NCBI RefSeq assembly: GCF_000384115.1
Contig: NZ_KB913029.1
Location: 5,121,057 to 5,185,056, forward strand
Length of the DNA stretch: 64,000 bases
Direction of reading: 5' to 3'
Origin: Sporichthya polymorpha DSM 43042
Lineage (GTDB): Bacteria; Actinomycetota; Actinomycetes; Sporichthyales; Sporichthyaceae
In this document: positions 8,196 through 17,333 of the stretch, piece by piece
How positions within the stretch are numbered: position 1 is the stretch's first letter
Layout of the letters: each line of letters opens with the position of its first letter
The notes under the pieces: generated by a model
The model's database searches: none
Told to the model about the DNA's origin: nothing
Seen by the model: only the letters and a program-made list of their open reading frames with translations
Position numbers and translations under genes: made by a program

Positions 8196-10241
8196 TCAAC
8201 GGGCAGTACCTGACGCCACCTCAGGTTGCTTGTCCGGCGGGGGATTCGCCCCGCCGGACAGGCGCCGGAGCGCACCGAGTGCGACCTCGCGATCGGTGGT
8301 GTACCAGAACGGCGGCAACGACGCCCGCAGGAAGTTGCCGTAGCGCGCGTTGGCCAGGCGAGGGTCGAGAATCGCGACCACACCCCGGTCCTCGGCCCGC
8401 CGGATGAGCCGACCGGCCCCCTGCGCGAGCTTGACCCCGGCGTGCGCGGCCGACACCGACATGAACCCGTTGCCCCCGGCCGCGTCGACGGCGCGCGCCC
8501 GCGCGGCGGAGAGCGGCTCGTCCGGTCGCGGGAACGGGATGCGGTCCATCACGACGAGCTGACAGGACTCCCCCGGCACGTCGACGCCCTGCCAGAGCGA
8601 GAGCGTCCCGAACAGGCACGTCTCCTCCTCGTCCGCGAAGCGCCGGACCAGATCGGTGAGCGTGTCGTCGCCCTGGCACAGCACCGGGACGTCGAGGCGC
8701 TCGCGCAGCTCGGCCGCCGCCCACTCCGCCGCCCGGCGTGAGGAGAACAGCCCGAGCGTCCGGCCGCCGGCCGCGTCGATCAGCGCGGCCAGCTCGTCGA
8801 GCACGGCCGGCCCCAGTCCGTCGCGACCCGGCGTCGGCAGGTGCCGGGCGACGTAGAGGATGCCCTGCTTGCCGTAGTCGAACGGCGATCCGACGTCGAG
8901 GCCCTTCCACCGCAGCGGCTGATCCTCGCCCTCCGCCGGGGCCTCCGGCTTCTCCCTCGGTTGCTCCCCTGCCTTCTCCCCCGTCGGCAGGCCCACGCTG
9001 CGGGCGGTGACGTCGAACCCGCCGCCGACGGCGAGGGTGGCCGAGGTCAGGACGACGGTGCGGGAGTCGAACAGCGCGGAGCGGAGCAGCCCCGCGACCG
9101 ACAGCGGCGCGACGCGGAGCACGCGGCCGCGCCGGTCCTCGACGGCGAGCCAGGCGACGTCGTACTCGGTGGGGGCGGCGAGCTTGGTCGCGACGTCGGC
9201 GATCTCCTCCAGCCCGCCGCGCGCGATCTTCTTCGCGAGCAGGACGTCCGAGCTGTCGTCGCGCGAGGTCGAGATCGACACCAGCGCGTTGCGGGCGGCG
9301 TCGCGCAGCGCGCCGAGTTCGGCGGCGAGCAGCGGCGGCATCGGGTTGAGCGGGCCCTCGGTGAGATTGGCGAGCGTCGCGCCGAGGCCCTCCGCGACGC
9401 CGAGCAGGATGTCGACCTGCCGCTCGTCGGCGACCTTCGCGGCCGCGCGGCCCACGCGTTCGACCGCGTTGACCGTGAGTTCGGCCGTCGCGGTGGCCGA
9501 GACCCGGTCGACGAGTTCGTGGGCCTCGTCGACGACGACCGCTCCGTGGTCCGGCAGGACCGGCATCGACTCCAGCGCGTCGATCGCGAGCAGGGCGTGG
9601 TTGGTGACGACGACGTCGGCCTCGGCCGCCTTCTCCCGGGCGCGCTCGGCGAAGCACTCGGGCCCCTCGGGGCAGCGCGTCGCGCCCAGGCACTCCCGCG
9701 ACGTGACCGACACCTGCGCCCAGGCACGGTCCCCCACGCCGGGCACGAGGTCGTCACGGTCGCCGGTCTCGGTCGTCGCCGCCCACTCCCGGGCGCGCAG
9801 GACGTCCTGACCCAGTGCACTCGACGGCGCCGCGACCTCGAACAGGGTCTCGCCGTCGTCCTCGGGGACTCCGCCGCCCGCTCCTCCCCCAACTCTGTGC
9901 TTGCAGACGTAGTTGTTGCGGCCTTTCAGGATCGCGAACTCCGGCCGCCGCCCCAGGAGCGGCTCGGCGGCCTCGACCAGCCGCGGCAGGTCGCGCCGGA
10001 CCAGCTGGGCCTGCAGCGCCAACGTCGCCGTCGAGATCACGACCGGGCGCCGGTGCAGCAGCGCGGGCACCAGGTAGGCGAGCGACTTCCCCGTCCCGGT
10101 CCCGGCCTGGACGAGCAGGTGCTCCTCGGTCCGCAGCGCCTCCGCGACCGCGTCGGCCATCTGCAGCTGTCCCGGCCGCTCCACCCCGCCGATGTCACCG
10201 ACCGCTGCCTCCAGCAGCTCGCGGACAGACGGTGTGGGCAC
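8196..10241 (-). CDS. dinG: DinG/XPD-family ATP-dependent DNA helicase
   Basis: A 681-residue superfamily 2 helicase: Walker A AGTGTGKS (46-53), DEAH box VVVDEAHEL, and a C-terminal motif QGAGRLIRR. Four cysteines (YVCKHR, then C, C and C within SRECLGATRCPEGPECFAE) fit the iron-sulphur cluster of the DinG/XPD group, which unwinds 5' to 3'. Residues of about EKAGEQPREKPEAPAEGEDQ form a low-complexity insert. The start is GTG 10241 with no strong ribosome site. In many actinobacteria this gene lies near lexA and hflX as here. I find no SOS box upstream, so damage induction is not supported. Confidence 0.9.
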   Translation of the reverse strand: MPTPSVRELLEAAVGDIGGVERPGQLQMADAVAEALRTEEHLLVQAGTGTGKSLAYLVPALLHRRPVVISTATLALQAQLVRRDLPRLVEAAEPLLGRRPEFAILKGRNNYVCKHRVGGGAGGGVPEDDGETLFEVAAPSSALGQDVLRAREWAATTETGDRDDLVPGVGDRAWAQVSVTSRECLGATRCPEGPECFAERAREKAAEADVVVTNHALLAIDALESMPVLPDHGAVVVDEAHELVDRVSATATAELTVNAVERVGRAAAKVADERQVDILLGVAEGLGATLANLTEGPLNPMPPLLAAELGALRDAARNALVSISTSRDDSSDVLLAKKIARGGLEEIADVATKLAAPTEYDVAWLAVEDRRGRVLRVAPLSVAGLLRSALFDSRTVVLTSATLAVGGGFDVTARSVGLPTGEKAGEQPREKPEAPAEGEDQPLRWKGLDVGSPFDYGKQGILYVARHLPTPGRDGLGPAVLDELAALIDAAGGRTLGLFSSRRAAEWAAAELRERLDVPVLCQGDDTLTDLVRRFADEEETCLFGTLSLWQGVDVPGESCQLVVMDRIPFPRPDEPLSAARARAVDAAGGNGFMSVSAAHAGVKLAQGAGRLIRRAEDRGVVAILDPRLANARYGNFLRASLPPFWYTTDREVALGALRRLSGGANPPPDKQPEVASGTAR
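8232..8259. terminator. Hairpin serving lexA, embedded in the 3' end of dinG
   Basis: GTCCGGCGGGG and CCCCGCCGGAC form perfect 11-base arms with a 6-base loop, beginning 57 bases after the lexA stop. The sequence is also coding for the last residues of the convergent helicase. No T-run follows, so termination is inferred from stem strength and place. Confidence 0.45.
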
Positions 10242-10398
10242 CGCCCGAGGTTAGATCAGGTCGGCGGGTGGTTAGACCTGCCTGTGGACGACCCGCAGCT
10301 CCGCGTGTGGCGGGCCGCGCATTTTCGCCGTCCGGCCCCCGAGGCACAGGAAGCCCCCGTAGGGTCCTCCCGGACGCCCGTCCGGCCGAGGGGAGCGC

Positions 10399-11544
10399 AT
10401 GAGGGGCGAGCACCGCCGTCGGCGTAAGCCGGTGGTGACGGGGTGGCGCGGCCGCGCGGTGGTCGCGGTGCTCGGCGTCGGCGCACTCGCGGCGGGGTCG
10501 GGTGTGATCGCCCTGTCGCAGTCCGACGGCCGCGTGGCCCGACTGTCCTCCCTCTCGACCCCGACCGTCCCCACGCCCTCGGCCTGCGCCGACGCGGCCA
10601 CGATGCCGCTGCGCGCGGCCCTCGCCCAGACGCTCATGGTCGGTGTCGCCGCGCCCACGCGGGCCGAGCTCACCCGGCTGGCAAGGCTCGGGATCGGTGG
10701 GCTGTTCCTCCACGGCGACGGTATGCGCGAGCTGACCGACGGCCGCCTCACCCGGCTGTCCAAGGCCGCCGTGCCGCCCCTCGTCTCGGCGGACGACGAG
10801 GGCGGACGGGTGCAGCGCATCGCGGCGACCGGCTCGATGCGCAGCGCGCGCAAGCAGGCTCAGCTGCGCCCCGACCAGGTGCGGACCCTCGCCCGCAAGC
10901 GCGGGGAGAAGCTGCTCCGGTACGGGATCACGATGAACCTCGCGCCGGTCGTCGACCTCGCCGGCCGGAATCCGGCGATCGGCGACCGCGCGTACGCGGC
11001 CCGGCCCGACGACGTCTCCCGCTTCGCCGGCGCCTTCGCGGCCGGCCTGCGCGAGGCCGGCGTCCTGCCGACTCTCAAGCACTTCCCCGGGCATGGCCGC
11101 GCGACCGGTGACTCGCATCGCGGCGCCGCAGTCACCCCGCCGGTCGCGTCGCTGCGGTCGTCGGACTGGAAGCCGTACCGGACGTTGGGCGCGACCGGCA
11201 CGTCCGTGATGATGGGCCACCTCACCGTCCCCGGACTCTCGACCCAGGGCCTCCCCTCCTCGCTCGACCCGGTGGTCTACCGCGCCCTGCGCACCGAGGT
11301 CGGGTTCGACGGGCTCGTCGTCACCGACGAGCTCTCGGAGATGAAGGCCGTTCCCTTCGGGCTCGGGCAGTCGCTGCGGCGGGCCCTCGGCGCCGGCGCC
11401 GACCTCGCCCTGTTCTTCGCCGAGCCCGCCCGCGTCCCGAAGCTGCTCGACGCCCTCGAGCGTGACGTCCGCGCCGGCCGCCTCCCCGAGGCCCGCGTCC
11501 GCGAGGCCGCCGGCCGCGTCCTCGCGGCGAAGACCTGCGGCTGA
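10399..11544 (+). CDS. Glycoside hydrolase family 3, beta-N-acetylhexosaminidase-like, exported or membrane-anchored
   Basis: A 381-residue protein. An arginine-rich start followed by a hydrophobic segment (about residues 18-40) indicates export or membrane anchoring. The GH3 catalytic domain has the NagZ-type motif KHFPGHG (227-233) with DSH (238-240), and the expected nucleophile D310 in VVTDEL, an unusual form of the common S-D-D/S-L stretch. NagZ enzymes remove N-acetylglucosamine from muropeptides; a cell-wall role is likely. ATG 10399 has GAGGGGAG upstream. It converges on helR with a 20-base gap. Confidence 0.85.
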   Translation: MRGEHRRRRKPVVTGWRGRAVVAVLGVGALAAGSGVIALSQSDGRVARLSSLSTPTVPTPSACADAATMPLRAALAQTLMVGVAAPTRAELTRLARLGIGGLFLHGDGMRELTDGRLTRLSKAAVPPLVSADDEGGRVQRIAATGSMRSARKQAQLRPDQVRTLARKRGEKLLRYGITMNLAPVVDLAGRNPAIGDRAYAARPDDVSRFAGAFAAGLREAGVLPTLKHFPGHGRATGDSHRGAAVTPPVASLRSSDWKPYRTLGATGTSVMMGHLTVPGLSTQGLPSSLDPVVYRALRTEVGFDGLVVTDELSEMKAVPFGLGQSLRRALGAGADLALFFAEPARVPKLLDALERDVRAGRLPEARVREAAGRVLAAKTCG

Positions 11545-11564
11545 CGACCCGTCAGCTAGGTCCG

Positions 11565-13727
11565 TCAGCTCGCCAGCAGCACCAACTGCCGGGTGGCGCG
11601 GGTCATCGCGACGTAGCGGTCGACGGCTCCGGAGACGCCGGTCCCGAACTCGTCGGGGTCGACGAGGACGACGAGGTCGAACTCGAGTCCCTTCGCCGTC
11701 TCGGGGGTCAGGGAGGCGACCCGGGGTCGGTCGGGCAGGTGCGGCTGGTCGGGGGCGCCGATGACCGCGGCGACGCCCTCGGGGTTCGCGGCGAGCCAGT
11801 CGTCGAGGATCGCGGGCAGGTCCGCGGTCGCGCCGACGGTGACGGGGATGCCGCTGCTGCGGATCGAGGTCGGGACGTTGGCGTCGGGCAGGACCGCGCG
11901 GATCACCGGCTCCGCCTTGGCCATGACCTCGGTCGGGGTCCGGTAGTTCACGGTCAGCGTGGTGACGCGGACGGTGTCGAGACCGACGCGGTGCAGCCGC
12001 TCCTCCCAGGTCTCCGGGAAGCCGTGGCGGGCCTGCGCCCGGTCCCCCACGATCGTGAAGCTGCGCGACGGGCAGCGGGCGAGCAGCATCTGCCACTGCG
12101 CGTCGGTGAGCTCCTGCGCCTCGTCGACGACGACGTGCGCGAACGGGCCGGCGTAGGCGTCGACGTCGAGCGCGAGGACCGAGTCCTCGACGAGCACCTC
12201 GCGCATGTCCTGGCCGCCGACGTCGCGGAACATCCACATCAGGCTGTCGTGGTCGTGGTCCGCCTCGATCATGCGGTCGATGACGGCGGACCGCTGCTCG
12301 CGCTCGAGGGCGAGCTCCGCCGCGTTGGCCCGCCGGCGGCGCGCGGCCTCCGGGTCACCGAGCCGCTGCCGCGCAGCGTCGAGCAGCGGCAGGTCGGCGA
12401 CCGTCCAGGGCGAGCCCTCCGGCCGCTGCAGGCGGCGGACGTCCTCGACCGAGAGCCACGGCGCGCAGCGCCGCAGGTACGCCGGCACCGCCCACAGGTC
12501 CGCGACGATGTCCGCGGCCTCCAGCAACGGCCACGTCCGGTGAAACGCCGCCATCAGTTCCCGGTGCTGCCCGAGGAACCGGCGCAACTGGTCCTCGGCG
12601 AGGTCCACCTCCTCGAGTACCTCGCGGTGCTTGTCGACGACGATCGTGACGAGCTCGTCCCAGATCGGCGCGCGGGCGTCGTTGTGCGGCGTCCCCGGGT
12701 CGGCCGCGGCGATGGCCTCCACCCAGTCCTCCGGCGTCAGGCGCACCTCCGCCCACGGTGTCGTGACGGTGAGCGGCTTCGTCGGCGGCTCCTCGTACAA
12801 CGCGACCGCCGCGTCGACCGCCTTCGGCCACGCCGCGACCGCCTTCAGCCGCGCGACATCGGGATCGGGCTCCGGCTGTGCTGACGCTCCCTCAGGTACA
12901 AGGTCGTGCAACGTCGCGACCAGCACGCCCTCCTCGCCCAGGCTCGGCAGGACGTCGGAGACGTACGACAGGTACTGCACGCTCGGCCCGACGAAGAGCA
13001 CGCCGCCGCGCCGCTGCTGCTGCAACCGCGGGTCGGAGTGGACGAGGTAGGCCGCGCGGTGCAGCGCGACGACGGTCTTGCCAGTCCCGGGCCCGCCGTC
13101 GACGACGAGCGCCCCCCGCGAGCCGGCGCGGATGATCGCGTCCTGATCGGCCTGCAAGGTGCCGAGCACGTCGCGCATCCGCTCCGACCGGTGCGCGCCG
13201 AGACTGGCGAGGAACGCCGACTGGTCGTCGAGCGCGGCGTGCCCCTCCAGGCCCTCCGGCGTGAAGACCTCGTCCCAGTAGTCGGTGATGCGCCCGCGGG
13301 TCCACCGGTAGCGGCGCCGGCTCGCCAGCCCCATCGGATTCGCGTGGGTCGCGCCGAAGAACGGCTCGGCGGCCGGCGAGCGCCAGTCGACGAGCAGGCG
13401 CCGTCCGTCCGCGTCGGTGAGCCCGAGGCGTCCGACGTAGACGCGCTCCGAGCCGTCGGCCGGCTGCAGGTGGCCGAGGCACAGGTCGAGCCCGTAGCGG
13501 CGCAGCGTCCGCAGCCGGGCGGTGAGCCGGTGCACCTCCAGGTCCCGGTCGAGCGCCGCCTGGCCCGCACTCACCGGCGCGGCCCGCTCGGCCGCCAGCC
13601 GCTCGGTCAGCTCGGCGACGGTCCGTTCCAGGCTCGCCGCGATCGCCGTGAAGTGCTCCTCGTCGGCGCCGATCAACGCCGGGTCGTCCTTGGCCGCGAG
13701 CCGCTCGGGCAGGTCGAACACGCGCAT
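11565..13727 (-). CDS. helR: HelR-type RNA polymerase recycling motor ATPase (HelD/UvrD-like)
   Basis: A 720-residue superfamily 1 ATPase: Walker A GGPGTGKT (211-218), DEAQEL Walker B, and late helicase motifs (TVNYRTP, VALTRATRQLVLL-like end). The N-terminus (FDLPERLAAKDDPALI) and the DWRSPAAEPFFGATHANPMG region match HelR, the actinobacterial HelD branch that displaces rifamycin from RNA polymerase and confers resistance; HelD proteins in general recycle stalled polymerase. A palindrome resembling the rifamycin-associated element lies about 80 bases upstream. The start ATG 13727 has GAGGGGG upstream. It is downstream of hflX but separated by a hairpin, so likely has its own promoter. The HelR call over general HelD is by memory of sequence. 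Confidence 0.85.
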   Translation of the reverse strand: MRVFDLPERLAAKDDPALIGADEEHFTAIAASLERTVAELTERLAAERAAPVSAGQAALDRDLEVHRLTARLRTLRRYGLDLCLGHLQPADGSERVYVGRLGLTDADGRRLLVDWRSPAAEPFFGATHANPMGLASRRRYRWTRGRITDYWDEVFTPEGLEGHAALDDQSAFLASLGAHRSERMRDVLGTLQADQDAIIRAGSRGALVVDGGPGTGKTVVALHRAAYLVHSDPRLQQQRRGGVLFVGPSVQYLSYVSDVLPSLGEEGVLVATLHDLVPEGASAQPEPDPDVARLKAVAAWPKAVDAAVALYEEPPTKPLTVTTPWAEVRLTPEDWVEAIAAADPGTPHNDARAPIWDELVTIVVDKHREVLEEVDLAEDQLRRFLGQHRELMAAFHRTWPLLEAADIVADLWAVPAYLRRCAPWLSVEDVRRLQRPEGSPWTVADLPLLDAARQRLGDPEAARRRRANAAELALEREQRSAVIDRMIEADHDHDSLMWMFRDVGGQDMREVLVEDSVLALDVDAYAGPFAHVVVDEAQELTDAQWQMLLARCPSRSFTIVGDRAQARHGFPETWEERLHRVGLDTVRVTTLTVNYRTPTEVMAKAEPVIRAVLPDANVPTSIRSSGIPVTVGATADLPAILDDWLAANPEGVAAVIGAPDQPHLPDRPRVASLTPETAKGLEFDLVVLVDPDEFGTGVSGAVDRYVAMTRATRQLVLLAS

Positions 13728-13805
13728 GCGATGAATCCCCCTCGCTGCAGGGCCCTCGGCGAAAGTGCAGCCCTACGGCGGGCGATGATCCGGCACACCC
13801 CACCT

Positions 13806-13820
13806 CTTGCCGCAAGCCCC
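13806..13820 (-). promoter_or_regulatory. Rifamycin-associated-element-like palindrome upstream of helR
   Basis: On the helR strand this reads GGGGCTTGCGGCAAG, with a perfect CTTGC-G-GCAAG dyad. It closely resembles my memory of the RAE, a conserved palindrome upstream of rifamycin-inactivation and helR genes in actinomycetes that mediates rifamycin induction. It lies 79 bases upstream of helR. The right-hand flank (AGGTGGGG) departs from the full symmetric form. Confidence 0.72.
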
Positions 13821-13842
13821 CCAGTGCTCTATACGTTGAAGA

Positions 13843-13865
13843 GGGACGGGGAAGAACCCCGTCCC
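13843..13865. terminator. Hairpin between hflX and helR
   Basis: GGGACGGGG and CCCCGTCCC pair perfectly around AAGAA, 51 bases past the hflX stop. No T-run is present. It probably ends the miaA-dapF-hflX transcript before the helR promoter. Confidence 0.55.
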
Positions 13866-13915
13866 GCTGTCATGTCCGGGGCGGATTTCCCGCGGGACCG
13901 CCGCCGGCCGAGCGC

Positions 13916-15385
13916 TCAGCCGGCCGCGGCGAACGGGGCCAGCTCGGCCGCGAGAGCCTCGCCGACCCGGGCGCGGATGCGGGTGCCGGTCTCGGTGTGC
14001 TCCTCGACCAGCACGTCGCCGTGCTGGTGGACCCGGGAGACGAGACTGCCGCGGTCGTAGGGCACGAGGACCTCGACCTCGACCTCGGGGCGGGGCAGGT
14101 CGGCGGCGATGGCGGCGAGCAGGTTGTCGATCCCCCGGCCGGTGCGGGCGGAGACCACGACCGCGGTCGGTTCCCGGCGCACCAGACGCTCGAGGACGTA
14201 CTCGTCGGCCGCGTCGGCCTTGTTCACCACGACGATCTCGGGAATGTTCCGCGCGTCGATCTCGGCAAGCACCGCGCGGACCGCGGACAGCTGCGCCTCG
14301 GGCTCGGGGTCCGAGCCGTCGACGACGTGCAGGATCAGGTCCGCGCCGGAGATCTCCTCCAGCGTGGAGCGAAACGCCTCGACGAGCTGGTGCGGCAGGT
14401 GCCGGACGAACCCGACCGTGTCGGTGAGCGTGAACTCGCGGCCGTCGGGCGTCGCGGCCCGGCGCACGGTCGGGTCCAGCGTCGCGAACAGCGCGTTCTC
14501 GACCAGGACTCCCGCGCCGGTGATCCGGTTCAGCAGCGAGGACTTGCCCGCGTTCGTGTACCCGACGATCGCGACCGAGGCCACGGCGTTGCGCCGGCGC
14601 TCCGAGCGCTGGGTCTGCCGGGAGGTGCCCATCTCGGCGATCTCGCGGCGGAGCTTGGCCATCTTCGCGCGGATGCGACGGCGGTCGGTCTCGATCTTGG
14701 TCTCACCGGGGCCACGGCCACCGATGCCGACACCGCCGGCACCGGCCCGACCACCGGCCTGGCGGGACATCGACTGACCCCAACCACGCAGACGCGGCAG
14801 CATGTACTGCATCTGCGCGAGCTCGACCTGCGCCTTGCCCTCTCGCGACTTCGCGTGCTGAGCGAAGATGTCGAGGATCAGCGCGGTCCGGTCGATGACC
14901 TTGACCTTGACGACGTTCTCCAGCTGCGTCAGCTGACTGGGCGTCAGTTCACCGTCGCAGATGAGCGTGTCCGCGCCCTCGGTGACGATGACGTCGCGGA
15001 GCTCGCGCGCCTTGCCGGAACCGACGTAGGTCGCGGGGTCCGGCCGGTCGCGCCGCTGGGTGAAGCCGTCGAGGACGACGGCGCCCGCGGTCTCGGCCAG
15101 GCGGCGGAGTTCGAGCAGCGACGTCTCCGCCTCCGCCGCGGTGCCGGAGGTCCAGACACCGATCAGCACGACCCGTTCGAGTCGCAGCTGCCGGTACTCG
15201 ACCTCGGTGATGTCCTCGAGCTCGGTCGAGAGCCCGGGAATCCGGCGCAGAGCGTGACGATCGGCGAGGTCGAGCTGGTCACCGTCACGGTCCGCGTCGT
15301 CGAGAGCGCCCTCGTCGAGAGCGGCGGAGAACTCGTCGAAGTTCTCGAAGTCGTCGAACTGCGGCTGCCGTGAGGTGCTCGTCAT
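13916..15385 (-). CDS. hflX: HflX, ribosome-splitting GTPase
   Basis: A 489-residue GTPase that splits stalled or hibernating 70S ribosomes. The HflX N-terminal domain contains TYVGSGKARELR and a glycine-rich linker before GPGETKIETDRR, a family signature. GTPase motifs: G1 GYTNAGKS (275-282), G3 DTVGF (322-326), G4 NKAD, G5 VSARTG. An acidic N-terminal extension of about 45 residues is typical of actinobacterial members. The ATG overlaps the dapF stop (ATGA), so translation is coupled. Third gene of the miaA-dapF-hflX operon. Confidence 0.96.
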   Translation of the reverse strand: MTSTSRQPQFDDFENFDEFSAALDEGALDDADRDGDQLDLADRHALRRIPGLSTELEDITEVEYRQLRLERVVLIGVWTSGTAAEAETSLLELRRLAETAGAVVLDGFTQRRDRPDPATYVGSGKARELRDVIVTEGADTLICDGELTPSQLTQLENVVKVKVIDRTALILDIFAQHAKSREGKAQVELAQMQYMLPRLRGWGQSMSRQAGGRAGAGGVGIGGRGPGETKIETDRRRIRAKMAKLRREIAEMGTSRQTQRSERRRNAVASVAIVGYTNAGKSSLLNRITGAGVLVENALFATLDPTVRRAATPDGREFTLTDTVGFVRHLPHQLVEAFRSTLEEISGADLILHVVDGSDPEPEAQLSAVRAVLAEIDARNIPEIVVVNKADAADEYVLERLVRREPTAVVVSARTGRGIDNLLAAIAADLPRPEVEVEVLVPYDRGSLVSRVHQHGDVLVEEHTETGTRIRARVGEALAAELAPFAAAG

Positions 15386-16290
15386 ACCGTCCCTGTCGTC
15401 GCGCCAGTGGAAACGACCTCAGCGTGACACGGATCTACCCCGTCACTCGAGCCAAATTCCGCCCCGAGCAGCCAGGTTCCCTCCGCGACCAGCACGGCCG
15501 GCCCGGTCATCTCCACGTTGCCGTCGGCGGTGAGCGTGATCAGCAGCGACCCACCGGGTTGTTCGACCCGGTACGTGGTCGGGGCGCCGGCCCCGGCGCG
15601 GCGGGCCGACGCGACCATCACGGCGCAGGCACCCGTCCCGCAGGCCTGGGTCTCCCCCACTCCGCGCTCGTGCACGCGCATCGCCACGTGGCGCGGGCCG
15701 CGGACGAGGACGAACTCGACGTTGACCCCCTCCGGGAATGCGCCCGGCGTGACCTGAGGTGGCGTCAGGAGGTCGCCGGCCTCGGTCAGATCCTCGACGA
15801 AGACGACCGCGTGCGGGTTCGGCATCATGACCGCGAGCGCGGGCCAGGTGCGCGAACCGACGGTCACGTTCACCGCACCCAGGTCCGGCAGGGCGTACGG
15901 GCCCATGTCGACGGTCACGTCGCCGGTGGGCCCGCACGTCACGGTGCGGACGCCGCCCCGGGTGGCGACGAGGAACTGCCCGGGCGCCTGGTGCCCCGCG
16001 TCGACCAGGTACCGGGCGAAGACCCGGATGCCGTTGCCGCACATCTGGGCGAGAGAGCCGTCGGCGTTGCGGTAGTCCATGAACCACTCGGCGGCGCCGC
16101 GGTACGGCGCGGCGTCGGGCTCAGCCTCGGTCCGGACCACCCGCAGGATGCCGTCGCCGCCGATACCCGCACGCCGGTGGCAGAGCGCGGCGACGGTGGC
16201 CGCGCCGAGGTCGAGGGCGCCGTCGAGGTCCGGGATCAGCACGAAGTCGTTCTCCGTGCCGTGACCCTTGACGAACGCGATCCGCTCCAT
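15382..16290 (-). CDS. dapF: Diaminopimelate epimerase
   Basis: Converts LL- to meso-diaminopimelate, for lysine and peptidoglycan cross-links. The 302-residue protein has both catalytic cysteines, C84 in MCGNGIR and C217 in QACGTGACA, which act as acid and base on opposite faces, plus the family opening FVKGHGTENDFVL. It starts 5 bases after the miaA stop and overlaps the hflX start by 4 bases, so the three genes are one operon. Confidence 0.97.
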   Translation of the reverse strand: MERIAFVKGHGTENDFVLIPDLDGALDLGAATVAALCHRRAGIGGDGILRVVRTEAEPDAAPYRGAAEWFMDYRNADGSLAQMCGNGIRVFARYLVDAGHQAPGQFLVATRGGVRTVTCGPTGDVTVDMGPYALPDLGAVNVTVGSRTWPALAVMMPNPHAVVFVEDLTEAGDLLTPPQVTPGAFPEGVNVEFVLVRGPRHVAMRVHERGVGETQACGTGACAVMVASARRAGAGAPTTYRVEQPGGSLLITLTADGNVEMTGPAVLVAEGTWLLGAEFGSSDGVDPCHAEVVSTGATTGTV

Positions 16291-16295
16291 GGTTC

Positions 16296-17240
16296 TCAGA
16301 GTACGGATCCGGCCCGGTCCGTGCCCGCCGGCAACGGCCGCTCGAGGGCCGCGAGCGCGGCGTCGACCAGCTGCGGGTGGTCCGCCGGGAGCCAGCGCAC
16401 CCGGGCGTCGCGGCCGAACCACGCCATCTGACGGCGGGCGAACTTGCGCGTGGCGCGCTGCGTCTCCGCCCGCGCGGCGTCCTCGTCGCAGACGCCGTCG
16501 AGGAACTGCAGCACCTGCGCGTAACCGAGCGCCTTGGAGGCCGTCCGGCCCTCGCGCAGGCCACGCGGCAGCAGACTCCGGACCTCGTCGACCAGGCCGG
16601 CCGCCCACATGGCGTCCACGCGCTCGTCGAGGCGCCGGTCGAGCGTCTCGCGGTCCGCGCCCAGGCCGATCTGCACCGCGGGGCGCACGTACCGCGGGTC
16701 GGGCAGCTTCGCGGTGAACGGCTGGCCGGTCAGCTCGATCACCTCCAGCGCCCGCACGATCCGGCGCCCGTTGCCGGGCAGGATCCGCTCGGCCGCGACC
16801 GGGTCGAGCGTCGCCAGCCGGGCGTGCAGGGCCGGAGCGCCGACCTCCTCCAACTCCGCCTCCAGCCGGCTGCGCACCTCGGGCTCGGTGCCCGGGAAGT
16901 CCAGGTCGTCGAGCACGGCCCGGACGTAGAGGCCGGACCCGCCGACGAGCACCGCCGACTTCCCGGCCGCGAGGAGATCGGCCACCACCTGGCGCGCGAG
17001 CCGCTGGTAGACCGCCACCGCGGCGGGCTCGGTCACCTCCCACAGGTCCAGGAGGTGATGCGGAACACCCGCGCGTTCGGCGGGGGACAACTTCGCCGTC
17101 CCGATGTCCATGCCGCGGTAGAGCTGCATCGAGTCGGTGTTCACCACCTCGCCACCCAGGCGCTTCGCCAGCTCGATGCCGAGGGCGGACTTTCCGGTCG
17201 CGGTCGGGCCGACGACGGCGACGACCAGCGGTTCGGACAT
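16296..17240 (-). CDS. miaA: tRNA dimethylallyltransferase
   Basis: Adds dimethylallyl to N6 of A37 in tRNAs that read codons beginning with U. The 314-residue protein has P-loop GPTATGKS (11-18), the NTDSMQLYRGMDIGTAK segment, and VGGSGLYVRA. First gene of the miaA-dapF-hflX operon. The same order is seen in mycobacteria and streptomycetes. The upstream side faces a divergent MT0933-type gene. Confidence 0.97.
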   Translation of the reverse strand: MSEPLVVAVVGPTATGKSALGIELAKRLGGEVVNTDSMQLYRGMDIGTAKLSPAERAGVPHHLLDLWEVTEPAAVAVYQRLARQVVADLLAAGKSAVLVGGSGLYVRAVLDDLDFPGTEPEVRSRLEAELEEVGAPALHARLATLDPVAAERILPGNGRRIVRALEVIELTGQPFTAKLPDPRYVRPAVQIGLGADRETLDRRLDERVDAMWAAGLVDEVRSLLPRGLREGRTASKALGYAQVLQFLDGVCDEDAARAETQRATRKFARRQMAWFGRDARVRWLPADHPQLVDAALAALERPLPAGTDRAGSVL

Positions 17241-17333
17241 GCCGCCAGTTTCCCAGGCGCGCCGGGCAGGAAGGTTTCCGCGCCCACCCTCGGGAAGGAC
17301 CTAGTGACCGCACACGAGCCCGGGAGGCAGCAC

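Noticed and set aside
10200-10398. SOS box upstream of dinG
   Set aside because: No TCGAAC-N4-GTTCGA-like site is present between dinG and the GH3 gene, so DNA-damage induction is not supported.
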